Part shown: positions 35,395-49,088 of the stretch, piece after piece
How positions within the stretch are numbered: the stretch's first letter is position 1
How the letters are laid out: the number at the start of each line of letters is the position of its first letter
Assembly: GCA_905250885.1 (NCBI GenBank)
Contig: CAJNOQ010000022.1
Coordinates: 43,698-107,697 of the forward strand
Direction: 5' to 3'
DNA: 64,000 nt
Origin: Didymodactylos carnosus
Lineage: Eukaryota > Rotifera > Eurotatoria > Philodinida > Philodinidae
Notes under the pieces: model-generated
The model's database searches: none
What the model was told of the DNA's origin: nothing
Seen by the model: the letters and a program-made list of their open reading frames with translations, nothing else
Position numbers and translations under genes: made by a program

Positions 35395-36283
35395 TATTAC
35401 TGAATATCATTCTATTTGCATGCATATCAGATCTATTTATGATCTCAAATGACGCGAAACAACTAGCACTTTGGAATTTTTTCCCTTTCTTTCTTTTCTA
35501 GTGTCACACATTTTGGCAAGAAAAATAAACTTTTCCGTTTTTTTTTTAGCTGTTATAACTTTCTTATCTACATAATCTGTCTTATGAGAAAAAGATCGTT
35601 TGTTGCTGCTATTTTTGTTGTTATTGCTTTATTTTTTCTTCCAAACGGCCAGTAATTTACGTTCTCTTCATTAAACATGTAATGAGCTTTTTTTTTACGA
35701 AAATTTGCTCGTTTCTTTTCATTTCTTGTTTTTTTTTTATTATTATCACACTATAGATCATGATATGACATTTATTGAGAAATCAAAAACTATTTTGATC
35801 TGTTGTGGCAATAATTTTCTTTGAGAGAACAACGGAAATAAAAAATGAGTTTAAGATGTTTAATTTAAAGACATGATATTAATAATCTATCTATTCTTCA
35901 AAAAAGATAATATCTCACTTGAATAACAAATTTCATGAACGATGGCTATTTTATATATATCAACATATTGTTGAATTTAATAGAAACTTTCGTTTTGTCT
36001 TTATCTTTTTCTGACAGATGATTGAGAGTAGATGTAAGATGCATGTGGAGATATGGTTAAACGTTGTTTTCACAAATAATTGAATTAAACTAAACAGAAA
36101 TATAGTACTTAACAATCTTTCTAAAGATTTAGGATTTATTCTTTATTTAGCGAATAAAAACTATTATTTTGTATTCATACGCATAGTAATATGAATAATC
36201 TTCGCTATATTCAAAGATACTAGAATAATCCGGTGTTGGTTTGGATACTATGATGTATTATAGATGACTATATGCAGTAAATA
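35395..36283. other. Intergenic between GET4 and MRPS15
   Basis: T-rich 3' flank of GET4, then AT-rich DNA leading to the MRPS15 start. No gene or repeat identified. Confidence 0.4.
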
Positions 36284-38165
36284 ATGTCAGTTTTAATTGA
36301 AAAAACATTATTGAATTTTGGTAAGTTTAAAAATTTATTTTAACGTGGACTGAAATTTACTATGTAGTAATTTTAGTCACAGGACGATTGATAAAGTCAA
36401 CAATTTTTTCATCCAGATGTATCTCTGGTGGGTTTACGCATTCTCGACGAGGTGGTGCTAGAAGAAATTTGCCTGCGCATCTTTATCCACCTAAAAAACC
36501 ATGGAATACAGGTTAGATAAAATGATCACAATATTGTTGATTAATTGTATTTATATTCATTCTTTTAGGTGATTTGGATCCTTATCCAAATTTTGATTTA
36601 ACAAAAATCTTACGTCCCGGTTATGAGAAATCAGAGGAATTAAAAACGTAAGCAAATCGATGCTTTAAAATAAAAATTTTTTTTATAAAACTTTTTTATT
36701 TATTTTTCTTGATTTTAGTGCTGATGAACAAGTTAAACGTTTATTTACGTTAGAATTTGGCACTAAAGTATGTGTATATTTGTATGTGTATGTCTCATTA
36801 TTGTAAAATGTTGATTATCACTTTTTAGGATGACATTTTAGAATATTACACGAATCATCTTGTCAAAGCTGTTCAACGACATCCATTAGATCAATCATCC
36901 TATGAAGTTTTAAGTAAGTCATAATTACGTTCATTTATACGTTTTAGTTTAAAAAGTCTCTTTATTTTCTTCATTTCAGTTGCAAAGATAACAGCAAGAA
37001 TTCGAATGCATATTGTTGACGGTGACAAGGATCCATTTGTAAGTTTCACTAACGAGAGATCATCGTCAGATGTAATACTCGAATTTCAAAGATCTTTGGC
37101 CAGTCGATAGCATTTATGGCTCTAATAGAAAACCTAAAAGGATAGGTGCCCATATTGTTTCTTTAAAAAGTTATGAATGTTTTAATTTCACTCGTACAAG
37201 CCGCACAAACAGAAGATTAAAAAATTCAAAACTCCACCAAAAAACGGCGTAGACATCTGAATTTTTTTAAAGAAAATCAAATAACTCTGAAACAGAAAGA
37301 GTTTGAAAGCTGAAAGTTTCTGTAGTTAGAATAGACATCTTGAACTGCCACTAGAAAAAATTTCAGATGTCTGTGACGTTTTTGGACAACTACACTACTT
37401 ACACCAATTCAAAACGTCACAGACATCTGAAATTTTTTCTAGTGGCAGTTCAAGATGTCTATTCTAACTACAGAAACTTTCAGCTTTCAAACTCTTTCTG
37501 TTCCAGAGTTATTTGGATTTCTCTAAAAAAATTCAGATATCTACGACGGTTTTTGGCGGAGTTTTGAATTTTTTAATCTTCTGCTTGTGCGGCTTGTACG
37601 AGTGAAATTAAAACATTCATAACTTTTTAAAGAAACAATATGGGCACCTATCCTTTTAGGTTTTTTACTAGAGCCATAAATGACTGGCCAAAGATCTTTG
37701 AAATCCGAGTATTACGTCTGACGATAGTCTCTCGTAAGATGAAGAAACTGACAGTATAATTTGTTCGTACACTATATATTTTAGAGTATGAAACGACGAA
37801 AAACGGTAGGAGATTTACATGTGATGCGTAATTATTTATTAAATAAATTAATGCATAGTGATTATGATGTTTATGAATGGTTAAAATCGATATTACGTAT
37901 TGAACATCAACATGAAAATCCATTTGCTCAAGTTGAACATAATGCTCGTGAACTTGAAAGAATGAAATTACAACAACAAGCATTTGACATTGTGCAAAAG
38001 AAAAAAGATGAACTTAAATTACGTTTTGCAAATGAAAAACAAAAATTTCAGTTGGAAAAAGAACAATTATTAATAGATATAGAAAAAGATTTACAAAATT
38101 TACGGTTAGATATAATAAAATATAATGAAATTCGAAAACAGAGAACACGAACGAAAGTTGAATAA
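36284..38165 (+). CDS. MRPS15: Mitochondrial small-subunit ribosomal protein uS15m
   Basis: Nuclear gene for the mitochondrial S15 protein, which binds small-subunit rRNA. Seven exons: 36284-36320, 36377-36511, 36569-36647, 36719-36767, 36829-36913, 36980-37038 and 37785-38165; 274 residues. The N-terminus (MSVLIEKTLLNF, then GRLIKSTIFSSRCISGGF) is basic, hydroxylated and free of acidic residues after the first helix, as expected of a mitochondrial presequence. The core shows the S15 pattern: VKRLFTLEFGTKDD, helices through ITARIRMHI, then KRRKTVGDLHVMRNYLLNKL and DYDVYEWLKSIL. In the bacterial protein the KRR-x9-R-x-x-LL-x-YL region contacts rRNA. A charged coiled C-terminus extends beyond the bacterial domain, as in animal mitoribosomes. 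Intron 6 (37039-37784) is almost entirely a palindrome. Confidence 0.8.
37052..37735. repeat. 684-bp palindrome inside MRPS15 intron 6
   Basis: The left arm at 37052-37383 is complementary to 37411-37735, around a spacer of about 27 bp. The innermost 130 bp of each arm look identical; the outer parts show about a dozen substitutions and a 6-bp indel. Ends read ACGAGAGA and TCTCTCGT. The intron without it would be about 60 bp, the local norm, so it is an insertion. Non-coding. Confidence 0.9.
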
Positions 38166-40243
38166 ATAACATCGGTTGCTTTTTTCATTCGATGCTTTGT
38201 GTTTTTTTTTTCTTGTCTACATTTTTATAGATTATGTATTTTAAATATAGATATGACATCTCATATAGATTGATAGCCATGAAATTGAGAGAATATGTCG
38301 AATATTCTAATGGATTATTTTATTACTTTATTGAAAATTTTCTGAGAACTGAGTTTGTTCTTGAAAAACTATCTGACATATTTAACAGGAATCAAATAAT
38401 GAACTACTGTTTGATTTAGACTATGAAAATGTCAATATTTGTAAATAATTCTCACTTTTTCATTATTCTCACTAGAAAATATCTGATTAAAAATTCATAG
38501 TAAATTTGCTTTTTTTTACTATTTAACAATTTTTTTTCCAGTTTAACTTTCTCTCAATCAATTCCCACTCTTACTAATTTTAAACATCAAATCGATTTGA
38601 TATCTTGATAGGAATATAATGAAAACATACGTAGACTTATTTGAATAATTTGGTAACCATTAGACTGACATGTTAATTTCTCAATTGTTCATAGACAACA
38701 AGATAATGATTCTAGAAAAGATGATGCAGTATCATTGACCATAATAATTACCAGATTTATATCTTTAAGAGACAATTTTAATTGATAGTTCGTTATCTAA
38801 TCAAATAAAACAAAAATTCACAAAACGAGAAGAGAAATTCAATGAAAACAAAAATATAAATTATTTGGATTATATATATGACCCGTTGTTTTTTCACTTG
38901 GAAATATTTTTCTCAATGGCATGCTGTTTGAAACAATATGTTTTGTGTGAAAGAAACATACATCTATTTCCATCTTTTTTTTTTTGTTTATGTATATATA
39001 CATTGTACTTATAAAAGAACTTTCAAGGTTGATCAATCTCAACGATCACAGTTATTATAAGCAAAAATATCTATGGATCAATCGTATAATAACTTTTTAT
39101 AAGGTTTCTCAATTTTTTTTTGTCGCACAGATACTAAGCAAAAAATGTTTTTTTCTTCTCTTGACTATGTTTGTATTGCAGAAATTATATAACTGATTTG
39201 ATTTTAACAAACAAAAAAAAAAAAAAAAAGAGAAAATAAAAAGCACAATATTTAAGTAATTTTCTATAATTAAAAATGATAGTTAATGTACAAGAATTTC
39301 ATCACTGATACATATTCGATCCATCTTTTGAAAGATATTTTATTTCTTCACAATTGTTTTTGATCATGGTGTGTGCATGTGTCACTCAGAAAAAATCTAT
39401 TCAATTACATTTTTCTCAAATGTGAACCCTGGATATAGTCTTTAGATACTACACTAATATATCTTTCATTAGAGATTTCATTACAATTGTTCTAAATGAA
39501 AGAAATTGAATATATTTTTCTAGTTTTAATTAATCTATTCAAAAACAAAATTTGTTCCTATCAATAATGTAAAAAAGCAAAAACATTTCTATTTTTAAAA
39601 TAAAATATACTCTTTGAATTTTTGTTTTATTATCTACGTCAATAACACCACAACATGATGTCTGCTTCTATGTTCTAGTACTATTAGAATTTGTCCATTT
39701 TTCTTTTCGTTCTGAATTTTAAAATAAATAAAACAGATGTATAAAACCCAACATCTTCTGAATATAGAATATATATATATATATATATATATGAAACCGC
39801 AATGATTGCCACATAGAAGAGTCGTTATTGCACTCTCCGATACAAATATTTTGTTTCAAAATGTGTCTTTTAGGTTGTTTAAAAAGAAAATCTCTCATTC
39901 TTTTTTTTTTTTGAAAAATCTTGAACACAGTTTATCCTTCATTGTATTCTTTTTCTTCATTTTGTGTTGTCTACTACGATGTAAAATTCTCTCTTTTTTT
40001 CTCTTCATTTCTTTTGTTTGAGATTTAAATGAGTTTTGTATATGTCACATTTTAAGATATAATGTATGTCTGTTTTAAGTTTTTTTGTTTTTTTTTTCTC
40101 TTCTACTAAACTATTTTTTTGCTTCTTCTTCTCTCGATTTCTCTTTGTCTATATTTTATACAATAAAAAGGGAAAATTATGTTCGGAAAGAGAGAGAGAC
40201 TTGTCATGGTTGCTGCGTTTTTTGGCTTTGAACAACCACAAAC
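38166..40243. other. Intergenic, low-complexity A/T
   Basis: Contains a poly-A run near 39211-39229 and an (AT)n run at about 39768-39792. Short frames here are low-complexity and not supported. The last part must contain the promoter of the next gene. Confidence 0.4.
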
Positions 40244-41887
40244 ATGTCCGCAAAAAGTTTTCTAAGACGTTTAACGGATGCTTCATCATTTTCGATATTA
40301 CAGGAGAAGCTTACTAGATTAAATGATACATATTTGGTGAGTTTCGCTACTTTTATGCTAAATAGGAGAGATTGAACTATATTCGAAACTCGTAATGTTA
40401 TACATTGAAAAAAAACAACAAAATATCATCAAGATCTATCGGAGAAAAACAACTGTATAATTTCAAAATTTTTTGAAAAACATCTTTTGTTTTTATTAAA
40501 GTTAAATATACAGTACTTACTAAACGAGTAAGACTGCGTTTAATATGGCTGCTTAACATCAGAGCTATAGGATGCAAGTTACAGAATGTATATACTCTAA
40601 AAAGTTTAAAAAGTATATTTGATTTCAAATAGTATCCTAAAATATTATGTGTCGCAAAACAATATTTTTTCAACTCTTTTGTGTTCAAGAATAAATCTTG
40701 ACATTGCGCCGAAGTTGATCGATATTATGTTTCTATGAATTGCGATTTTTATTCTAGCTGAATACATCTGAACAAAACGTCGCACGTTGTATTGATATTA
40801 TCGAACTCAATGCAAAAGTTCAGCGAGAATTATTTAAAGTGTTAAATGTTATTTCATCCGAAGGTAGGTTAATGTTTTGTGTTTCACATAGAAAATAATC
40901 GTTTTTGTGATGTTGTATGTTATATAGTGCACTCTATCTTCTTAGTTTGAGAGGCGCTAGCGTCTAATTTAGTGTCTTTTATGTACTGTTATTAAGTAGA
41001 AGAACAGTGTCGCTGGTAGTAACCTTATAATAACTAGCATTGTTCTAGTTAGTTTTCACTTTTGAAAATTTAACCTATTATTTCCGTTTACTATAGAGGT
41101 ATACACTCCTAAATCTCAATTCTTTATATACTTAATACTTTTCTTTTTCTATTCTAAGTATTTCTCGAGCAGTGCAGTGAGCGCTTCGGATATATTAATG
41201 AAAAGCCAATCTACAAGTGTCTGAAATAGTTTTACATTACTTTGGTACTTTCTTTTTCAAAAAGAATAAAAAGTTCAACTAAGTTCCGGAATGGTACGAA
41301 GAACATTTTACTTATAATAGAATTACTGTACACCCCGCAGCTTTTTCTCTCTTCCGACTAAATATCTCTTTCCGGAGCCAAATGATCTTTCTCGTACCTC
41401 ATCTATACACCTTTTCCGCTGTCATAATAAATTTTACAATTCATCAGCGAAAGTATGAGAAAGTTAAAGAATAAATAAATAGTCCTCTGTCAAGCAGAAA
41501 GTATTTCACCGTAGGACCGTGTAGACGAAGGAAAGTCTGTAGGAAAACTTCACACATTGAAATTTAGAGACGGCTCATATTCTGCTTAGCAATAGATTCA
41601 CACTCGCACTCATATTTGAACTGTAAAATTTCTTTCATCTGTAGTTTCAAACACCCGAATAGACAATTAGTACTATTGTCGTTTCTGATCTAAGGTTAGT
41701 CATAACAGAGATGACACTCTAACTCTTTTTGTTCGTATTCAGTCAATTATACTAATGAGATTTTTTAGGTCGGATAAGCTGCCTTAGGGCGTAAAATGCT
41801 CAAGTTTTTTGAGAGACCAACGTAATTATGTTCTTCTTTTATTCTGTTATCTATTATAAAAATGTTCATTTGAATCTTACTCTTTCT

Positions 41888-41946
<59 letters not shown>

Positions 41947-44900
41947 GTCGTTGTCTTGTAATCTTTCGATAGAGAGAACTTTTGACATGAAACTTTATCA
42001 TACATGAAACGAGATACAGGGAAGAAGGGTGAAGTGATAATCTTTAAGAAAAAATATAATAGTAAATGATTTCGTGCTAAAGAATATGCTCTTTATTATC
42101 ATGATCCTTTTGCAAAAATGCTCTCTCCAAGTTGAACTGTGAATCCCTGTGGATTTGAAGAAAGCATTACATCACCATAATGTGGAGCATATCTAATACA
42201 AAACAAGATATATAATGTCATTCGTAATTGATCGTTATTCTTCAGAGTTTATCGTGTATCGCCTTTCATCAATCTTGGTTCTGAATAGTATCTCCAGAAA
42301 GGAAGTAAATTGTTAATGCAAATATTTCAATTTCTTTTACTGTTTCAGTAAAAATGAATTAGGGTGTAATAGATGATGCTAAAGGATAAAGTCCAAGTCG
42401 TTTCGCGCAAGTTCCTCAAGAAATGTGGTCACTTTTTCAGTTTAAATTTTTAAAGTTAGTCTCACGTTAAGCAAGATAAAGTAAAGGTTTTTTTGTTGAA
42501 ACTTGTCCGCTGATTCGAGCGATGCGCACCTGAAAGGTAACTTAAAATTTTAACAGATGATTTCTGACCACTTAGTTTACATAGTCACCACAAATAAAAT
42601 AATTCCTTTACGTAGATTTTGAAACATGTTTTTGAACATAAAAAAAAAGAGCTATAGTTTTCTGCTTTTACGTCTACCCCTTACATGAGTAAAGGAAAGA
42701 ATTCTATTGGAATATTACTGTCATGTATATCTGTAAATGACTCTAATGAGAGGAGCTAGAGATACTTGAAAGGTATCAGCGCTTGTAAATAGGAAAGAGA
42801 AAGTGTGTTTTGCGTCGAGATAGTATTCAATATTTTTAGATAAAACATAATAAGACAGACTTGAACACGTCTGACACTAACTCATTGAATGTTTAAAAAA
42901 GTGTAGTATAAACATTTCTCTGAGATATGTTATTTTACGCTTCTAATTTCCATGTCTGTTCGTGTTTATCATGGGATTAACACCATCAAGTATTCAGCTG
43001 TCATCATTCCGTTGTTCTATTTTCGCTTCATATATAATTCAAGTGGTATAGTACCATACCATTCAAGTTAATGAGACAATTCAGTTTAATTTATCGTTGA
43101 CGCGAATTCTTATGTAAAAGAAAGTCCTTTTCCTCCTTTTTTTTCTTTCTAATCAGTTCTCTAATCATTCCATACTTCCGTGTTCTGTCAATCAAAAAAA
43201 AATTTTTTTTTTTTAATAGTCTAGCATATACACTACTAAACTTTTTTTCCATTCCAACTTTTTTTTCTCTTTTTGCCGTTGTTGAGTACTTTTTTCAACA
43301 TAATACAAACAACAGATTTTTAAAGAAAAATGTATGTGTAGTATATGAGAATAGAAACAAAAAACAGAAAGCACGCAAACAAGCGGGTATAGATCATCTT
43401 CTTCTCGATTGCTGCGTCACTACTGTGACTACTATTAAAATATTACCAATATATGCGGAGGATAGAAAAAAAGCTGTAAGGATAAAATTCGAAAAAAAAA
43501 GAAGAAATCTGGTTGACAAAATTTCAGTATGCTACTATTATTTCTCCATATGTCATATATATATATAAAATTATTTTGTTGTTTTATACGTATGCAACTT
43601 CTTTTAAACGTTGTTATGAGGAGGATGGGTATAATTTTTAAATAATAATAATAACAACAACAAAAGTTCATATTCGTCATTTTTAGTAACTTTTTAACTA
43701 AATTTTATTAAGGTAAGGATTTTTTTGAGTTCTATAATATAGAATAGACATAAAAAAAGGGAAAAGAAACGTAGACGAAGAAAAAAATAAACAATACATC
43801 TATATTTTATATTTAACAGTGGTTCACAGTAATTGGTCTTTAAGATAGGTGTTCCATAGAGACAATAATTACATAGCAAACATTTATAATTTGTAAATAA
43901 AAATAGAAATTCACGAGATGGAAACATGTAAACTGCAAAAAGTATCTAAAGTATAGAAAATATATTTTTTTGTTCATTTCCATCTTGTTAAACATTGATT
44001 AGTTGTCTTGAATCTGAAACAAGTTGAAGGCATTTTTTCTAGAGTTTTTACTGAAATTCAACTCTCTATTTATCTTTATAACATAAGTTTGATTTTACTT
44101 TGTTGTTAGTTTAATTACAAACCGGTATAATTAAATTCTTCTACGTAATAATACGTATTATTACTCGAAACATCAATGTTCTTTCTTTCGAAATAGGTGG
44201 TGTTGAGTTAATGTCAGTAATCAATTTTTTTTTTCTACTTTGACGATCTTCTCTTGTTCATTATACCTAAAGCAATTTGAAGTGGATTATCATATTCTTG
44301 TGCGGGAAAATGCTTCATGATCAAACAAAGAAACTTTTTAGTAAAATTATTAACCAGAAGGAAAATGGCTTCTTTTCTTCTCGCAACCAAGAAGAAAAGC
44401 CATCTCTCTCACTCTTTCTCTCTCTCTCTCTCTTTTTCTCATTAACGCCGAACAAAAATTTTTGTGTCTCTAAAAGAAAACCGATATTTTTAGAGAACTA
44501 GTGTTTAGATGTTTGTTTCTACAAAAAAGTTTTTGTTATTTCTTTATTAAAGATCTTTCTTTTGCTATTCAAAACGTATTTTTTTTCTATAAACCATAAA
44601 GTAGTAGTCATAAACATAATATCTAATTCTATTCTCAAGTCTAAGTGTTACTTATTTTGTGGTGAAAACGTGATATAAGAATATTTTTATTCGCAGAGTA
44701 GACTATTAAATATTTCAGATATGATTTAGTGATATACCAGTCAACCGTTACGCCATTTCAGTTAGAATTAGATAGAACACGCTTTGAGTATGAGATATTC
44801 AGTGATGTTCATTATTTTATCTCTTTGTTTTCTTCTTCCAACTATTCAAGCTAATTTACGGATAGTTTTTAGTTCTACTATAGATAAGAGTTGCTTTTGA

Positions 44901-47900
44901 GCTCAAGTATCGTTTCAACAGATAAGTAGAATTATGAATGTTTACAGTCCTTTTATTATACACCAAAAAGCCGGAATCAACGTTTTGAACGATTGAGAAA
45001 TATTAAGCATGTTTAATTAAAACGCACGGAAGTTTTTGTTTAACATGAGTAAAAACATGCCATTATTTAACAAATTCAACGGTAGACTACCAAAAGAATA
45101 GTAGAGATGCTCACATCGAAATCAATTTTCCGCTCTCTCGACCATTGTCGATGAACATTCTTGTCTTTTTCTAATTTTATCCTCTTCTTTTTTTTTTTAC
45201 TGAAAAATACTCAACATGGAAAAAAAAGTTTCGCATTCCTCATCTCTCTAGATCATTTTTTTTGTTAATTGAAACAAACCTCGTCGTCGTTTCGTCTTTG
45301 ACAAAGAGGAAAAAAAATTGCTAGCACACACACACACACACACAAAGATGAAGAGGAACATATAGTAATCAACAATCTATATATGTCGGGAAAAAAGTCT
45401 TTTGCATTTTCCATCGGACGATAGTTTCTTTTGTTTGTAATTTTGAGTTGAAAAATTCTTATTTTTCCATTAATAGCAAAAAAAAAGAAAAAATGAGAAG
45501 AAGAAAGTAGTTTAAAAAGAAAAAAAAAGGAATGGTATATACACATATATTCTTTTATCCTTCCGGGTTTGCGTTCAATTTCTAACATTGTGCGCGTCTG
45601 TTATACTTTTTTTAAGTGTGTAACGAAAGAGAGCGGTTTTTCCTAAACTGTAAAAAAACAAATCTTTTTTTTTTCTCTTATCCAACGACGTTGAGACAAT
45701 TGAGTAATAGGTTTTTTCAGTTTTTTTTCTTTCACATTTATATATTTTTCTCCATAATCATTATCATCATTCGAACGACACTAGTATAAAAGCATTTTTT
45801 TTGTTCAAACAACTCATTTCCAAATACACACACGTATGATCATGTCTGTTCATCTTACGTGTTTCCACCTTTTTTTCGTAATGCGTACGTACTTGCACTG
45901 CGCGCTGCTGTTGTTAAGCGCGCTTACACACCGAAGTGGCTGATACACTTGTTGCATTGTTCGAAGTAGATATTACAAGCACCAGGTGATATCAGCGATG
46001 ACGCTGTGTGATTAACTCTTACTAGCGAATTTCTCTCTCTCTCTCTCTCTCTCACTCTCTCTCTCTCTTTATCTTAAACCGATTTATGGTCTTATAGCTG
46101 TTTGTTTGTATGTGTTGTGTCGTGTTGTAAAATGTGTTATGTTTGTTTGATTCTAGGTGGTTTATACGGCGGAACAGCAGCCATCAAAAGTCGTCTATTG
46201 CCATTTTTAAGTCAAGAAGCATCGTATTTGAATGGGATATTAACAAATGATTTATATTGGCCAATATTACGAAAAACACAAGACATTGAGTATGATGCAT
46301 TGGCACAAGAGTATGATCAAAGTTTATCTGAACTCGAACTTGAGTTACGGAGTGCACGTATTGATAACGCCGTGCTTGAAGCTGAGTGCGTGTTAGATTT
46401 GTTTTTGTTTCACTTAGATAGACTAGAAATTCTAACATTTATACTAACTCAAAAATACATGGATGTAATCTTATGCAAAATTATTTTATCAACAGTACAC
46501 TCAGTACAGAGGCATTCAACTTAGATACTAATTCCATGACGTGTTCAAAGATAGTATCTCTAAATAGAAGAAAAAATATTGACTATAGTCACCAGATTGT
46601 CTCATTCGCATCAGAGAGGCTATTCAAGTCATTATTTGGATTCAGTTATCCTTCGAACCAATAACTTTTAATAATTAGTCTTTTTTTCTACCATCTGATA
46701 TTGTCGCTGAGCAAAACACTCTTGAAAATTAGTGCATGAGCTACTAACTTTCATTCTCAGTCTAAGATATGTATTCTTAGCACGTTTTGCATGTTATTTT
46801 CTTTTGGTAAAACACTACCTTAGTTATCCGAATCTCACTGCCCACTAATTCAACTAATTATAAGAATTTTACACCGAACTTCTTTGATCGAGTACAGGAT
46901 ATTATACTATAATTTTCTCTTTCTATCTTATATTCTGAGTCTCTTTAGACTTGAACAAACTCGTCATGAATTGTTTGATGAACATGCACGGTCAACCGAT
47001 GAAAAAATGTTCACGGAAGCCGAACTTAGCAATCTTCGTACACGGTACAAAATACGGACTAGTTGCTACCTAAGTTTTTCCATGAAAATGAGACTGTTTA
47101 TTGTTATCTAGATTGCATGATGCCGAATTTCGTTTATCACTTGAACGTTATCAACCTCATTCTCTATTGGCCGCAGAATATGAAAGAGAAATTCGGCGAA
47201 TAAGAGATGACATAAATTCTATTCAACGTCGATCACGCTCACGCTCACTGTCACCAAGACGAAGGTAATTTCTTGGTATAATTCAGATATACTATAATAT
47301 ACCTGTGTTACTATTGATTTTAGCTACAGTAGTTATACACCAAGGGCAGTGTCACCACTTACTGTGGTTCGATCAACATCACCATTATCGCCTGATGAAC
47401 CATTACAAAAAATTCGTGAAAGTAATTTAATACAACGCTTTAGTGATATGTTTGTTAAAGAACGTCTTGATGCTATGGATACGTTGCGAACGGTGTCAGA
47501 TGATTATGATATGAATCAACGTATTATATTTAATATCATTCAGGTATGCATAAAATGGCATTGTCAAATGTTTAGTTAAAAAATTTATTAATATTGTTAT
47601 TGTCGTTCATCAGGAAGCATTTTCATTGTCAAAACGACGTTTTGTTGATTGGAAAATACGTTTGCGTTCACAGTTAGCTATAACACATAATGGCCCAGAA
47701 ACATTAGAAGAAATTGTTCAAGAGTATATTAATCGAAATGTGGATTTTTATGATTTACCATCAATGGTGTCGGTAAAGAGCAATGATTGACTTTTTGTCT
47801 ATTAAAATTATATAGAAGACTGCTTTATTTCAGGAAGTAATTGATAATTTACACCGTAATCCACGATTAAGTTTGCCATTAGGTGTGACATATTCGACTT

Positions 47901-48506
47901 TGGGCACTTATATTCGTGAAGCATGTCGGGTCGCTTGGCATATGACATGTTTGGCTTATCCATTGGACATCTCTTTTGCAAGTGATGCAGAAGTATTTGA
48001 TGACAGCAAGTATGTTTAAAGACTATGAAATAAAAATTGATGACATTATTCTAACGGGAAATTTTGCTTATAGGTATCGACGTAGTTATGATTCTGAATA
48101 TTCTGCTCCATTGGTAAATCATCACGTCTGGCCATGTCTCATGCAAGGTTCAAGAGTCATAATGAAGGTTCATCTAAGTCATAAAATTGCTTTCAAAATG
48201 TTTAACGCTAATATTCTTGTAGGGAGAAGCTTGTACAAAACGTGGTGCTTCATTAAATCGGTCACGAACTGCCAGTCCAACACGTCGAGGAACAAGTCGA
48301 TCTGTGAGCCCATTGAGGCGATCACGTGCTACAAGTCCAGTTGCCTTTTCTTCATCATACCGTAAGTGTTTTTCATTAGTATATTGACGTCTGTCAGACG
48401 CTTTTTTTCCACATAGCTTAGAATTACGCAGTTGTAGAAAATCTACAAGAACGAAGGAAACAATATTTAATATTGACTATTTTCTTTTTTTTAGGCTATT
48501 ATTAGA
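40244..48506 (+). CDS. SPATA18: Mieap-like mitochondria-eating protein
   Basis: Eleven exons give 491 residues: 40244-40336, 40758-40863, 46157-46385, 46949-47044, 47112-47264, 47324-47543, 47614-47772, 47834-48009, 48074-48167, 48223-48361 and 48496-48506. The protein has an N-terminal helical part, a coiled coil ([34 protein letters not shown]), an SR-rich linker ([12 protein letters not shown]) and a C-terminal globular domain. That domain, with [40 protein letters not shown] and [20 protein letters not shown], is the part I recognise as Mieap-specific. Mieap takes part in lysosome-linked mitochondrial quality control and cardiolipin-related condensates in mammals; the same role here is inferred. 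Intron 2 (40864-46156) is 5.3 kb against 60-600 bp elsewhere. The last coding exon is only 11 bases. Confidence 0.75.
41889..41939 (+). repeat. (CT)n(GT)n microsatellite in intron 2 of the Mieap-like gene
   Basis: Uninterrupted CT dinucleotides pass straight into about 17 GT units. Further short runs in the same intron: CT at about 44411-44433, CA at about 45324-45344, CT at about 46031-46068. Confidence 0.9.
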
Positions 48507-49088
48507 AGGCAAATACGAAAAAACGGATGTTTAGAACATGCCTACAAACAAAAAATTAAATAGTACACTTATTATTCATAATTTATGCTTTTAGTATGAT
48601 GTATTTAGCTTTTTCAGTTCACGCATTTTTTTAAAATATCTTAGAAATTGTTTGTTTATCTCCAGCGTATCTTGCGGTGCCTAAAAACTAAACGTTTTTC
48701 TGTAGGTTGTGAACAGATATTTAATAGATGATGATTTTTATTCTCTCTTTTACAAATTGTAAAATGATATTTACACATACATATTCATTTCTCATTTTTA
48801 ACTTTTGGTAGATCTAATTTTTAACATAAACGTGTGCTATATACTAACAATAATTTTTTCATATAATGTGATAGAATGTATTAAACTTTTAAATTTATTC
48901 TGAATATGTTCAAGAAAAATATTAAAGAAGATAATGCATTTTGTCCATATTTCTAAAATATAAATAAATATTGCTTCTATAGTATCCACAAGAAAAATTC
49001 TGTTAAAAACAAAAATGATAAAAAATATTTTCATTTTAAATAAGTAACATCTGACATGCTGCTTAAATAATGCAAAAAATTGGTTTAT
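48507..49088. other. Convergent intergenic region
   Basis: 3' flanks of the Mieap-like gene and of the gamma-glutamyltransferase gene facing each other. Nothing else seen. Confidence 0.4.

Noticed and set aside
38234-38419. 61-codon frame after MRPS15
   Set aside because: No splice partner, no motif, and in the 3' flank of a complete gene.
41765-42001. 78-codon frame with His-Thr repeats
   Set aside because: Product of translating the GT/CA microsatellite.
44277-44501. 74-codon frame in the long intron of the Mieap-like gene
   Set aside because: Its second half is a CT microsatellite translated as Ser-Leu repeats.
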